Notes under the pieces: model-generated
The model's input: the letters and a program-made list of their open reading frames with translations, nothing else
Told to the model about the DNA's origin: nothing
Database searches by the model: none
Position numbers and translations under genes: made by a program
From: Synechococcales cyanobacterium GL140_1_metabat_312
GTDB lineage: Bacteria > Cyanobacteriota > Cyanobacteriia > Leptolyngbyales > Leptolyngbyaceae
Direction of reading: 5' to 3'
Length of the DNA: 62,834 nucleotides
NCBI GenBank assembly: GCA_025351345.1
Contig: JANXWB010000018.1
Span: forward strand, 1-62,834
Shown here: positions 1 to 7,953 of the stretch, in pieces
Layout: every line of letters starts with the position of its first letter
Position numbering within the stretch: the first letter of the stretch is position 1

Positions 1-1
1 G

Positions 2-133
2 TTGAATTGCACGTTGCGCCAACGAGTCTCACGCTTAGTCAGGAAGACGTTATCATTCTCCAAGAAATTGGAAAATCATATTGGTGCCATTTGGTACTTT
101 GTTCACTACTACAACGCATCCTTACTTGTTTAG
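2..133 (+). mobile_element. IS1-type transposase, C-terminal end (partial at window edge)
   Basis: The frame starting at base 2 is open from the window edge to a TAG at 131-133 and reads NCTLRQRVSRLVRKTLSFSK, then a segment containing ENHIGAIWYFVHYYNAS. This matches the C-terminus of IS1-family transposases as I know them from cyanobacteria (R-x-S-R-L-V-R-K-T-L-S-F-S-K, then H-I-G-A-I-W). Everything upstream is outside the window. The element end is probably just after the stop, near 140. The next sequence belongs to a different transposase, so this copy looks inserted into, or joined to, an older IS5-type element. The element name cannot be given. Confidence 0.7.
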
Positions 134-361
134 GACTACCAACCGTCTAAACAAGAGAAAGCAGCACAAGCAAAGTCTGGATTTGTGCCTGCCATTGCTC
201 GGTGGGTCATTAAGCGTTCCAATGCATGGATGGAGCGATGTAAGATCCTCGTTAAGAATCATGAGAGAACCCTACCGAATGCGACAACGAAGCTCAATCT
301 TTGCTTTGTCAGACTAATGGTCAAAAGACTTGCAGCTTCTTAAAGATGTCAAATGGGTTCT
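134..361 (+). mobile_element. IS5-type transposase, C-terminal remnant and element end
   Basis: After the IS1 stop, the same frame reads AKSGFVPAIARWVIKRSNAW and then MERCKILVKNHERT and LNLCFVRLMVKRLAAS, ending at TAA 341-343. The order R-W-V-x-x-R-x-x-A-W, R-C, ER-T and the closing L-x-x-C-F-x-R-L-M-x-K-R-L-A is that of the C-terminus of IS5-superfamily DDE transposases. The N-terminal part is absent; an IS1-type end precedes it. The element end probably lies at about 361 (AAATGGGTTCT), because the neighbouring AIPR-like reading frame stops matching its family there. No functional transposase remains. Confidence 0.65.
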
Positions 362-811
362 ATAAGCAAGTATTATGACAATCTTCATATTGACTTGATA
401 TAAGGCGTCTTCTATCTCTTTAGCTCGCACTTTAATTTTGTCATTGAAGCGGTCGAATTCTACATTAATTAAATCCTTGATCCCTTGAATGAATTTCAGG
501 TTATCCCCGCGTTCAAGACTGCCATTTCCATCTTTCTTCCATTTTGTTTGGACAATGTACAGCGTTTTCTCTCTATCGTCAAAATAAACTGCATCGATAC
601 CATTATCGTGATAGCCATCTGTTATTGACGTAGCAGCTTGCTCTGGACTCGTATCAGCAACAGCATAGATTGAGAATGCTGCTAAGGAACGACTCAAAAA
701 TGCTATCTCTTTATCTTGAATTGATTTTTTACTATAATCATCCATATTAATTAGATCATTAAACAGCGAAGAAAGCTTCGATTCAATTTGACGCAGATGG
801 ATGATACTCAC
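314..811 (-). pseudogene. AIPR-like protein, N-terminal fragment cut by an IS element
   Basis: The 165-residue frame contains FLSRSLAAFSIYAVADTSPE, then ITDGYHDNGIDAVYFDD and LYIVQTKWKKDG. This looks like the N-terminal nuclease-like domain (D-x-G-I-D-A ... V-Q-x-K-W) that precedes the AIPR domain of abortive phage infection proteins. Full-length relatives run to several hundred residues. Here the family-like sequence ends at KIVIILAY, about base 362, and the last 20 or so residues are read out of the IS5-type element end. It starts 16 bases after the stop of the upstream gene (828-1634), so the two were probably co-transcribed. Assignment to AIPR is from remembered motifs, not a search. Confidence 0.55.
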
Positions 812-827
812 AAGGGTAGCCTGTGTA

Positions 828-1634
828 TTAGTTATGCTTCGTAGATGATTTTACTGCTTTTGAGCCAAAGGGCGTGTAATCACCATCTGCATTCCGAATC
901 AACATTGTTTGACCCATCATGTCGTAATGCCAATGATTTAAATCCTTCTCTTCTTGGACCATCACCCCAAACAACGACCGAATCCGATCGGGAAACTCAC
1001 GATAATTAATCGACATCCGATCGGTAGACAACATTTCCCAAGACAACTCACACATCTGCCCCGCCAACGCCGCTGCCCGACAGGTTGCCGAAGGTAAGGC
1101 CAAAGGATTCCCACCTGTATTTCCCCTAACGATCGCCCCCTGTTCAACCTGCGCCGCCAATTGTTCAAACCGTCGATCGATCGTCCGTTCAATCTTTTGC
1201 AACTGATGTCCCATCAGCATTTCTTTTGGGGTCTGCGATCGTCTCACCACCGCCACAAACGCACCTGCGAATGCTTTTAGTTCTTCAATTTGATCTACAT
1301 TTGCCAATCGGACCCTTTGACCAATCTCAGAACTCGCCAGAAATGCCCCTCCCGATCGTAACCAACCTTGCGGATCATTCCCATCCAACACCGATCGAAA
1401 CAATACCCGAATCTCCCGCTCCCGAAAGATCTGCAAACAAACCTCCGGCTTCCCAATCCCATACTCCACCAGCGCATAGTTATAAACCCCCTCAAAGTCC
1501 TCCGGCGGATGATCTGGATCTAACCCTAACTGCTTTAAAACCCGAATTACATGCTCCGATCGCTTCACCTTATCCTGAAGAAACGTAGAACCCGTCAGCG
1601 ATTGCAACAGATTAATGATGAGATCGATCGGCAT
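828..1634 (-). CDS. Conserved cyanobacterial hypothetical protein upstream of AIPR fragment
   Basis: This is a 268-residue soluble protein with no signal peptide or clear membrane segment. Residues 30-95 (containing LGLDPDHPP and YNYALVEYGIGKPE) resemble a short helical domain that I recall at the N-terminus of cyanobacterial STAND/NACHT-type and other conflict proteins. Residues 145-160 are helical (KIERTIDRRFEQLAAQVE). No catalytic motif is visible. Its 16-base distance to the truncated AIPR-like gene suggests a two-gene defence-like operon in which this gene supplied the partner. The function is unknown. Confidence 0.6.
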   Translation of the reverse strand: MPIDLIINLLQSLTGSTFLQDKVKRSEHVIRVLKQLGLDPDHPPEDFEGVYNYALVEYGIGKPEVCLQIFREREIRVLFRSVLDGNDPQGWLRSGGAFLASSEIGQRVRLANVDQIEELKAFAGAFVAVVRRSQTPKEMLMGHQLQKIERTIDRRFEQLAAQVEQGAIVRGNTGGNPLALPSATCRAAALAGQMCELSWEMLSTDRMSINYREFPDRIRSLFGVMVQEEKDLNHWHYDMMGQTMLIRNADGDYTPFGSKAVKSSTKHN

Positions 1635-1759
1635 AGCTAAGATCCTTAGGGGCTGAGAGAGAACAAGTCTTTCTTCCAGTGTAGCGAAAATTAATTCACC
1701 TCATCACGTTCTCGAATTCTAGTAAAGTATTGAGCGCAGTCTAAAATATAGGGTGATCG

Positions 1760-1930
1760 GTGAAACGGATACCAGATGAAGCCTTGGTTGTCAGAGGCGG
1801 CAAAAATCGTCCGGAAGATGTTGCGCGAGCGATAGGAACCCACCCATCCGGGATTACAGGAATCTCCGTCGAATCTGGAGTAGGATTATTAAAAATTTTG
1901 TGCTTTCAAGCTGTATTTTATCAAAATTAA
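1760..1930 (+). pseudogene. Short truncated gene remnant (RGGKNRPEDV family)
   Basis: A GTG-initiated frame of 56 codons reads VKRIPDEALVVRGGKNRPED, then a segment containing GTHPSGITGISVESGVG, and then an AT-rich tail without similar character (from LLKILCF) to TAA 1928-1930. The first 42 residues look like the start of a conserved cyanobacterial protein (V-R-G-G-x-N-R-P-E-D ... G-T-H-P-S-G-x-T-G-x-S-V-E). I remember this only as an uncharacterised family whose members are longer. The abrupt change after GVG suggests truncation by a rearrangement in this scarred intergenic region. Confidence 0.45.
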
Positions 1931-2125
1931 TTCCTTCTAAAAAATATTTATAGATTTACATGGAAACCTACCCCTAGCCAAGTAGGATTCGTCGCAACAC
2001 CTGCAAAGCAGACTCAAGCTTATCCCCAGAGCCGATCGCGCTCCACCCAAACTTTTACAGATCTCGATCGGCCAAAGTTCATGGCATCATTACAACAGAA
2101 TACCCATGTAGTTAGGTCATTTAAA

Positions 2126-2446
2126 ATGGTTGCTCAACTCATGATCAAGCCATCATCTCTTATTCCCAATGGCATCGAGGTAGAACCCTTCGGCAACAGC
2201 TATCTCTTCCGCTTCAACGAGCCGTTACAAAATCGTCTCGAAGACCTCCTCGAAAAGAGCAAACTCGATCGCCTCACTCCCGAGGAAACAAACGAATGGG
2301 CAGGCATCAAAGAACTCTCCCAAATTTTCACCTTAATCAATGCTGAACTCGCCGCTAAAGCCCAATGGTGTCCAACGCAACCCGACAGCTTGTCCGACAA
2401 CGCAGCCAATTCCGTTGCGAATACTGCCACTCCCCCGAATACTTAA
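2126..2446 (+). CDS. Small protein of an HNH-endonuclease cassette
   Basis: The frame is open from 2081, but family-like sequence starts around IPNGIEVEPFGNSYLFRF. I chose ATG 2126 (ATG 2141 and 2081 are alternatives). Recognisable features are the PNG-I-E-x-E-P-F-G start and a helical C-terminal part (LTPEETNEWAGIKELSQIF, then LINAELAA). In cyanobacteria a protein of this kind commonly sits directly upstream of the HNH endonuclease found here. The two frames overlap by 82 bases (2365-2446), which implies translational coupling. Its role is unknown; it may be a partner or inhibitor of the nuclease. Confidence 0.6.
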   Translation: MVAQLMIKPSSLIPNGIEVEPFGNSYLFRFNEPLQNRLEDLLEKSKLDRLTPEETNEWAGIKELSQIFTLINAELAAKAQWCPTQPDSLSDNAANSVANTATPPNT

Positions 2447-2820
2447 GCCCCGATCGTTTCACTATGGATCACATTCAACCCCGTTCTTTGGAAGGCTCAG
2501 ACGAATTATCTAATCTAGCTCTTGCCTGTCATCGGTGTAACGAGCGTCGCAGTAATGCCATCACCGCATCTGACCCAGAAACATCTGCGATCGTTCAGAT
2601 CTTCAATCCTCGTAAACAAAGCTGGTCAGAGCATTTTTGCTGGACTCAAAACGGCATCAATCTGATCGGTACGACCCCAACAGGCAGAGCAACTTGCGCA
2701 CGTTTAGATTGCAACGACGATCGTTATCCCGATGAAAATTCCATTCGTTCTGTGCGTCGTTTATGGATAAATGCAGGATGGCATCCTCCCATTACCGATC
2801 CAATCTGGCCCAATAGTTAA
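2365..2820 (+). CDS. HNH endonuclease
   Basis: This 151-residue protein has a complete zinc-bound HNH core. RCEYCHSPE (residues 18-26) gives the first CxxC. DHIQPRSLEGSD gives the catalytic Asp-His. NLALACHRCNERRSN gives the second CxxC and the final Asn/Arg cluster. The C-terminal half, with GTTPTGRATCARLDCND and RRLWINAGWHPP, is typical of the short cyanobacterial HNH family. The start MVSNATRQLV matches the family N-terminus, so the overlap with the upstream frame is genuine. DNA cleavage or nicking is expected; the target is unknown. Such genes are often mobile or multicopy, but no element ends are visible. Confidence 0.85.
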   Translation: MVSNATRQLVRQRSQFRCEYCHSPEYLSPDRFTMDHIQPRSLEGSDELSNLALACHRCNERRSNAITASDPETSAIVQIFNPRKQSWSEHFCWTQNGINLIGTTPTGRATCARLDCNDDRYPDENSIRSVRRLWINAGWHPPITDPIWPNS

Positions 2821-3008
2821 CCGAATTCATCACTAGCTCACGAGATCCGCAACCTGCTACTTCTTAAGATTTGGAATTTGGAGTCGTAGAATTGTCGTCT
2901 TTGGTGAGGTTTCCCGTCAGCGAGTTCTTAGACGGAGGGTTTAGACTGAATGAGAAAACGGATGGGGAAACCCAAACACACCTTGAACCTCACACATTAG
3001 TACCTCCT

Positions 3009-4304
3009 ATGCAAAGTGGCTGGCGAATTGGAACCCTCTTTAAGATTCCTCTATTTATCGATCCCTCTTGGTTCTTGATCGTTGCGTTTCTGACGTTTCA
3101 GAATGGATCGATTTGGCAACAGAGATATGAAACTTGGACCCCCACAGTGGCCTACGGTGCTGGGTTCATTATGGCGCTGTTGCTGTTTGGATCGGTGTTG
3201 CTCCATGAGCTAGGCCATAGCCTTGTGGCACAGTCGAAGGGCATTGATGTTACCTCGATTAAATTGTTTTTGTTTGGCGGCGTGGCCTCCATTGAAAAAG
3301 AACCCCAAAAGCCTGGTGACATGTTCCAAGTGGCGATCGCAGGTCCACTAGTCAGCGTGTTTTTGTGGATTTTCTGCACCTTCACGGTCGCGCTATTATT
3401 GAAATTTGCGCCCACCACGAGTCCGGTCATATTTGTAATTTTGAGCAGCATTGCCTCATTAAACTTGACCCTGACCTTATTTAACTTAATCCCAGGTCTC
3501 CCCCTTGATGGCGGCCAAATGCTAAAAGCTGCCATCTGGAAGCAAAGCGGTGACTATCTCACGGGTGCCCATGCGGCGGCTCGATCGGGTCTGTGGTTGG
3601 GCTGGATTATTTCGATCGTGGGCTTTTCGGATGTATTGGGCTTAACTAGTTTGCTCGGTCTACCGGAAGTCGTGGGCTTTTGGGGCGTGTTGATTGGCTG
3701 GTTCATGAGACAAAATGCCGTGAATGCCGATCGGTTAACGGATATCCAAGCAGCTCTGCTGAATTTGGATGCCCAAAGTGTCATGACGCGCAACTATCGG
3801 GTATTGGATGGCCATCAAACTTTACGACAGTTTGCCGAAGAAATGGTGCTAAAAAGTGATCCGACAATGGCTTATTTCGTTGCTTCTGATGGTCGTTATC
3901 GCGGATTGGTGACGGCGGATGTGTTGCAAACCATTGAACGCAGTCTGTGGGAATCCACCAAACTTGAAGATGTCGCTCAGCCCTTGCAGGCGATTCCCCA
4001 TGTAGTTGAAAAAACACCATTGCCTGAAGTGATTCAACAAATGGAACGTTCTGGAAACGCTCGCATTACTGTTTTATCTCCGGCGGGTGCGGTGGCAGGC
4101 GTAATCGATCGCGGTGACGTGACGCAGGCCGTGGGCGAAAAGCTAGGGTTTGGCATTTCCCCGACGTTATTGCAGCAAATTAAGACTTCTGGCGACTATC
4201 CGCCCGGTCTTCAATTGGCCCGTATTGCAGATTCTGTCCTTGAGTTTCAAGGTAAAAATACGATCGGTGTTGCGGCTGAAGAGATCAAAGAAGAATCGGT
4301 CTAA
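3009..4304 (+). CDS. Site-2 protease family (M50) metalloprotease with CBS domains
   Basis: This is an intramembrane zinc protease. HELGH in the second membrane segment supplies two zinc ligands and the catalytic Glu. NLIPGLPLDGGQ supplies the third ligand (LDGG). About six hydrophobic segments fill the first 240 residues. The C-terminal half (from about residue 245 to 370) is a CBS pair (SVMTRNYRVLDGHQTLRQF; RITVLSPAGAVAGVID), a common regulatory arrangement in cyanobacterial members. The frame is open from a TTG at 2871, but the upstream 46 codons have no family character. ATG 3009 (MQSGWRIGTLFKIPLFID) gives the usual start. Substrate unknown. Confidence 0.87.
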   Translation: MQSGWRIGTLFKIPLFIDPSWFLIVAFLTFQNGSIWQQRYETWTPTVAYGAGFIMALLLFGSVLLHELGHSLVAQSKGIDVTSIKLFLFGGVASIEKEPQKPGDMFQVAIAGPLVSVFLWIFCTFTVALLLKFAPTTSPVIFVILSSIASLNLTLTLFNLIPGLPLDGGQMLKAAIWKQSGDYLTGAHAAARSGLWLGWIISIVGFSDVLGLTSLLGLPEVVGFWGVLIGWFMRQNAVNADRLTDIQAALLNLDAQSVMTRNYRVLDGHQTLRQFAEEMVLKSDPTMAYFVASDGRYRGLVTADVLQTIERSLWESTKLEDVAQPLQAIPHVVEKTPLPEVIQQMERSGNARITVLSPAGAVAGVIDRGDVTQAVGEKLGFGISPTLLQQIKTSGDYPPGLQLARIADSVLEFQGKNTIGVAAEEIKEESV

Positions 4305-4327
4305 TCAATCAAATATTAGATAGACCT

Positions 4328-5185
4328 CTAGTATGAGGTTACTAATACTTCTGTAATCTTGCCGCGCTTTGTGCCTTGGGAATTTATATGTCGGGATGCG
4401 TAAATAGTATGGATATTGAATCCAGAATACAAATCCCGAACAAATTCACAATCTGAGTTAGACAACATGACATGAACGCCCCGAGCGCGCAGTCGCTCAA
4501 AGGTATCTCGAAGTCGAATTTGGTCGGCTTCATTAAATGAGTAGCGGGTGTATGAGGTGAAGCTACTCGTTTGATTCAGGGGGTGATAAGGGGGATCAAA
4601 GTAGACAAAATCATTAGACGATCGGGCACGGCGCAACACATCTTCAAAGCCTACTGGCTCAATGCGTGCTGATTTTAATTGTTTGGCACAGGCCCGCAGT
4701 AAATCGGGAGCATAAATACTAGGATTTTTATAGCGTCCGATCGGGACATTGAAATGACCCTTAGAATTTTCGCGATATAAGCCATTAAAACAAGTCTTAT
4801 TCAAATACAGAATGCGAGCTGCACGTTCTACATTATTTCCAATCCAAAACCATTCTGCTGTCTCTTCCACCCGCGATCGTACATCATAATAATAGGATTC
4901 ATCGTGATGAAGATAATGCTGATGAAGATGCGTAATGATCTCCTCGACCTGATCCCGAATGCAACGGTAGACATTGATGACTTCCAAGTTTATGTCTGAC
5001 AAAAAGCTACGCTTAGGCTGCAAATTGAAAAACACTGCCCCTCCCCCAAGAAACGGCTCGTAATAATTGCGATAGGTCTTCGGAAAAAGATCCGTATATT
5101 GGGCGAGTAATTGACTTTTTCCGCCCGCCCATTTTAAAAACGGACGAGCAACAATACTAGGAGTGGGTCTAACTTGGGTCAGCAT
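4328..5185 (-). CDS. dam: DNA adenine methylase (Dam/D12 class)
   Basis: This 285-residue N6-adenine methyltransferase has the D12 (alpha-class) motif order. FLKWAGGKSQLL (residues 17-28) and FLGGGAVFFNL bind S-adenosylmethionine. DPPYHP is the catalytic motif IV, and LNKTCFNGLYREN lies between. The nearest well-known families methylate GATC. That is an inference here, although it fits a genome saturated with GATCG/HIP1 sites. No restriction enzyme is adjacent, so it behaves as a solitary methylase. It is convergent with the site-2 protease and divergent from ycf33, 47 bases away. The length is normal for the family. Confidence 0.9.
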   Translation of the reverse strand: MLTQVRPTPSIVARPFLKWAGGKSQLLAQYTDLFPKTYRNYYEPFLGGGAVFFNLQPKRSFLSDINLEVINVYRCIRDQVEEIITHLHQHYLHHDESYYYDVRSRVEETAEWFWIGNNVERAARILYLNKTCFNGLYRENSKGHFNVPIGRYKNPSIYAPDLLRACAKQLKSARIEPVGFEDVLRRARSSNDFVYFDPPYHPLNQTSSFTSYTRYSFNEADQIRLRDTFERLRARGVHVMLSNSDCEFVRDLYSGFNIHTIYASRHINSQGTKRGKITEVLVTSY

Positions 5186-5232
5186 TGGCTTATGATAAAA
5201 GGAAATTAACGGGCTAGAACGAATTAATTACC

Positions 5233-5442
5233 ATGGGCGATCTTTGGAGTACGGTTTCAAAATATCCACGTTTTTTGATTGGTGTGATGCTGGGTGTGAT
5301 CCTGAATGGATTTTCTCCACTCATGCCACTGTTTAAACGCCCCATCACCGCGATCGCTGTAGTGGCGATGCTGATTGCTATTCTGTCTTTCTTTGTTTTC
5401 ACATTGAAAGCCATGTTGGGAGTTGAAGTAGAAGGTTTATAG
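5233..5442 (+). CDS. ycf33: Ycf33 / DUF751 family membrane protein
   Basis: This 69-residue protein has two membrane helices (about residues 13-31 and 39-58). The start, GDLWSTVSKYPRFLIGVMLG, matches the Ycf33/DUF751 pattern (W-x-x-V-S-x-Y-P-R-F) seen in cyanobacteria and red-lineage plastids. Its function is not established; mutants in cyanobacteria have been linked to cyclic electron flow. It lies upstream of rbfA, a gene order I recall from other cyanobacteria. Its TAG stop is the first three bases of a 30-base perfect palindrome. Confidence 0.85.
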   Translation: MGDLWSTVSKYPRFLIGVMLGVILNGFSPLMPLFKRPITAIAVVAMLIAILSFFVFTLKAMLGVEVEGL

Positions 5443-5469
5443 ATCAGATGATCTAGATCATCTGATCTA
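5440..5469. repeat. 30-base perfect palindrome with four GATC sites
   Basis: The sequence from TAGATCAGATGATC to its mirror GATCATCTGATCTA is self-complementary over all 30 bases, with no loop, and contains four GATC tetramers. It includes the ycf33 stop codon. There is no T-run after it, so it is not a canonical intrinsic terminator. It could act as a weak terminator or mRNA 3' end, or as a cruciform or methylation-sensitive site, given the Dam-type gene that starts 250 bases away. Confidence 0.85.
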
Positions 5470-5604
5470 GTGTACTTCATGGGTGATCTCAGCTCAAGGT
5501 CTAATGCTTAATAATTAGTTGAAGATATATTTTCGATAGTTTCTGATCGACACTTTGGGTTTTCAGTTCGAGTTTTCAGTTTTTTGAACGTGCGGAGCGT
5601 AGCA

Positions 5605-6063
5605 ATGGCAACAGATAGACGGGTAGCAAAGGTCGCAGAACTAATGCGACGAGAAGTAAGTCAGTTAATGATGTCGGGCATTAAAGACGATCGGGTTGGG
5701 GTAGGTATGGTGAGTGTCACGGATGTGGTGGTATCCGGCGACTTGCAACATGCCAAAATTTTTGTCAGCATCTACGGCTCAGACGAAGATCGGGCGACCA
5801 CGATGGAAGGCTTAAATTCAGCGACGCGGTTTGTCCGTAGTGCATTGGGTCAGCGAATGGGCTTGCGCCGGACTCCAGAAGTAGTCTTTATTGAAGATAT
5901 TTCATTGGCACGCGGGACTGACATGCTCAGCTTGATCAATCGTTTGACAGATTCTCGTAAAGAGTCGGGTGTTGAAGATTGGTTGAACAAAGAGGCAGAA
6001 CTCGATCGTCAGGCGGAGCTTGCAGCATTGGACGATGACGATGACGAGGGTGATGACGATTAA
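5605..6063 (+). CDS. rbfA: Ribosome-binding factor A
   Basis: RbfA is a KH-type 30S maturation factor needed for 16S rRNA 5'-end processing and cold adaptation. The sequence shows the family start ([19 protein letters not shown]), the core [20 protein letters not shown] and the closing [20 protein letters not shown]. An acidic tail ([10 protein letters not shown]) follows, as in many cyanobacterial members. The frame is open from a TTG at 5584. I chose ATG 5605 because GGAG at 5594-5597 is well placed and the family starts there. It follows ycf33 and precedes a GH3 gene. Confidence 0.95.
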   Translation: MATDRRVAKVAELMRREVSQLMMSGIKDDRVGVGMVSVTDVVVSGDLQHAKIFVSIYGSDEDRATTMEGLNSATRFVRSALGQRMGLRRTPEVVFIEDISLARGTDMLSLINRLTDSRKESGVEDWLNKEAELDRQAELAALDDDDDEGDDD

Positions 6064-6195
6064 TCTGAATCAGGTACTTTGTAAACTGCGAAGTTAAGCG
6101 GCTAGATGAATCTTGAGTCGGCTTTCTTGGGCCTGATAACATTAGCCCTCATTCATTTGCGATCATGATTGCGGAATCCAAACGCCAAAATCTAT

Positions 6196-7812
6196 ATGCT
6201 TCCGACCGTCTCTTCCCTTACAATTTCCCAATTGATCGCCCAGATCATCGTGGTGCGGACAACGGGCTATTTATTCGATCGGCAGTTGCAGTATCCCCAG
6301 TGGGAAGCTGGTAGCGAAAAATTACGTCATCTAGTCGAAACTATCGGCGTGGGGGGCGTAATTTTTTTGGGAGCTAGTGCAGCAGAAATGGCGTTGAAAA
6401 CAGCGCAACTTCAGGCTTGGTCGTCTATTCCACTATTGATGTGCGCGGATGTCGAAGAAGGGGTCGGTCAACGGTTTAGCGGGGCCACAGTGTTTCCGCC
6501 GCCGATGGCATTGGGTGCGATCGCCCTGAAAAATCTGCCCTATGGGATCGAGTTAGCTCGTCAAATGGGATCGGTGATTGCTCAAGAATCTCGGGCGATC
6601 GGTCTAAATTGGATTTTGGCTCCGATCGTAGATGTGAATAATAATCCAAAAAATCCTGTGATTAATATCCGGGCCTTTGGCGAAGATCCCCGCATCGTCA
6701 CGGCTTTAACTACCGCATTTATTGAAGGCGCACAGCAGCATTCGGTTCTCACCTGTGCGAAACATTTTCCGGGGCACGGCGATACGGATTTGGATTCTCA
6801 TTTGGAATTGCCGCGTATTGATCATGGTTTGGCCCGATTAAAAGCCGTTGAGTTTCCACCGTTTCAGGCGGCGATCGAAGCGGGTGTGGCAACTGTGATG
6901 ACGGCCCATTTGGAGGTTCCCGCGATCGATGCCCATGAAATCACGACTTTTTCTCATGCCGTCAATACGGAATGGCTGCGCGATCGGTGGGGGTTTGAGG
7001 GATTAATTGTGACGGATGCGTTGGTGATGGGTGCGATCGTCGATCGGTATGGCAACGGGGAAGCGGCGGTTAAGGCCATTGAGGCTGGGGCAGATCTGTT
7101 GATGATGCCTGTGGATGCGATTGGTGCGATTCAAGCCATCCAGGCCGCGATCGAGTCTGGGCGTTTAAGTCGCGATCGTCTTGAAGCGTCGGTCACACGA
7201 ATTTTTTATGAGAAACAACGGGTTTGCACTGTGCCTGTGCCTATAACTCAAGCGTTATTGACCAGTAGTATTGCGTTGCCGGAGTTTTCACATTGTGCGA
7301 CTGAAATTATTCGTAATTCAATGACAGTGCATCATCCAGTCCGATCGCGCCTGACTGAAGAAAAATGGCAAAAAAATCGGCAGACCTTAATTTTGGTCGA
7401 TGATTTTCTTAATTGTCCGTTCTTAACTCGCACCGCTCCAGCCTTAGTTCAGTGTCGAGCGCAGGGGTATTCAACCCAAATTATCGAAGCGAATACGGAT
7501 TTATTTTCAATTTCAAGCTGGCGATCGACGTTGCTGCAAATTTTTGTGCGCGGAAATCCGTTGCGGAGTAATGCTAAATTTATCGATCGAATTGGCCAAT
7601 GGCTTGAGTTTTTACAACGATCGGACCAGTTGCAAGCGGTGATTTTTTACGGTAGTCCTTATATTGCCTCTAGATTTTTACCGACGCTGATTGAGACGGT
7701 TCCGTCAGTATTTACCTATGGTCAAACTGTAGAAGCACAAGCGATCGCCCTTGAGGCATTATTTCAGAGACAGCGATCGGGCGAACTTGGTAAAGAGGGG
7801 ATGTTTGCTTAG
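6196..7812 (+). CDS. Glycoside hydrolase family 3 (NagZ-like)
   Basis: The N-terminal TIM barrel (about residues 10-340) carries the family 3 signature KHFPGHGDTDLDSH, which is the NagZ-type acid/base dipeptide and Lys-His motif. VTDALVMGA holds the expected nucleophile Asp. EEGVGQRFSGAT lies in the sugar-binding region. The C-terminal domain (from about 380) is less conserved. The likely activity is beta-N-acetylhexosaminidase in murein recycling, or a related beta-glycosidase. There is no signal peptide, which suggests a cytosolic enzyme. The frame is open from TTG 6169, but ATG 6196 fits the family start. It lies 130 bases downstream of rbfA on the same strand. Confidence 0.85.
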   Translation: MLPTVSSLTISQLIAQIIVVRTTGYLFDRQLQYPQWEAGSEKLRHLVETIGVGGVIFLGASAAEMALKTAQLQAWSSIPLLMCADVEEGVGQRFSGATVFPPPMALGAIALKNLPYGIELARQMGSVIAQESRAIGLNWILAPIVDVNNNPKNPVINIRAFGEDPRIVTALTTAFIEGAQQHSVLTCAKHFPGHGDTDLDSHLELPRIDHGLARLKAVEFPPFQAAIEAGVATVMTAHLEVPAIDAHEITTFSHAVNTEWLRDRWGFEGLIVTDALVMGAIVDRYGNGEAAVKAIEAGADLLMMPVDAIGAIQAIQAAIESGRLSRDRLEASVTRIFYEKQRVCTVPVPITQALLTSSIALPEFSHCATEIIRNSMTVHHPVRSRLTEEKWQKNRQTLILVDDFLNCPFLTRTAPALVQCRAQGYSTQIIEANTDLFSISSWRSTLLQIFVRGNPLRSNAKFIDRIGQWLEFLQRSDQLQAVIFYGSPYIASRFLPTLIETVPSVFTYGQTVEAQAIALEALFQRQRSGELGKEGMFA

Positions 7813-7924
7813 TTTATATAAGCTTTAACGCCGTAGAATGCCTTCAAGCATCCCAAAAGCACCGCTGGAATTGGCTTATACTAAAGAAAAATCTCGATCG
7901 TTTCAGCCATCCATCTACCCATCA

Positions 7925-7952
7925 ATCTAGTCATTAACATCTAGTCATTAAC
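7925..7952 (+). repeat. 14-base tandem duplication ahead of ccdA
   Basis: ATCTAGTCATTAAC occurs twice in direct tandem (7925-7938 and 7939-7952) and ends one base before the ccdA ATG. It fills the space where a ribosome binding site would lie, and no Shine-Dalgarno sequence is visible. Confidence 0.85.
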
Positions 7953-7953
7953 T

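Noticed and set aside
1226-1588. 120-codon plus-strand ORF, Pro-rich
   Set aside because: It lies wholly inside the minus-strand hypothetical gene, and its Pro/Ser-rich composition is a by-product of the complementary codons.
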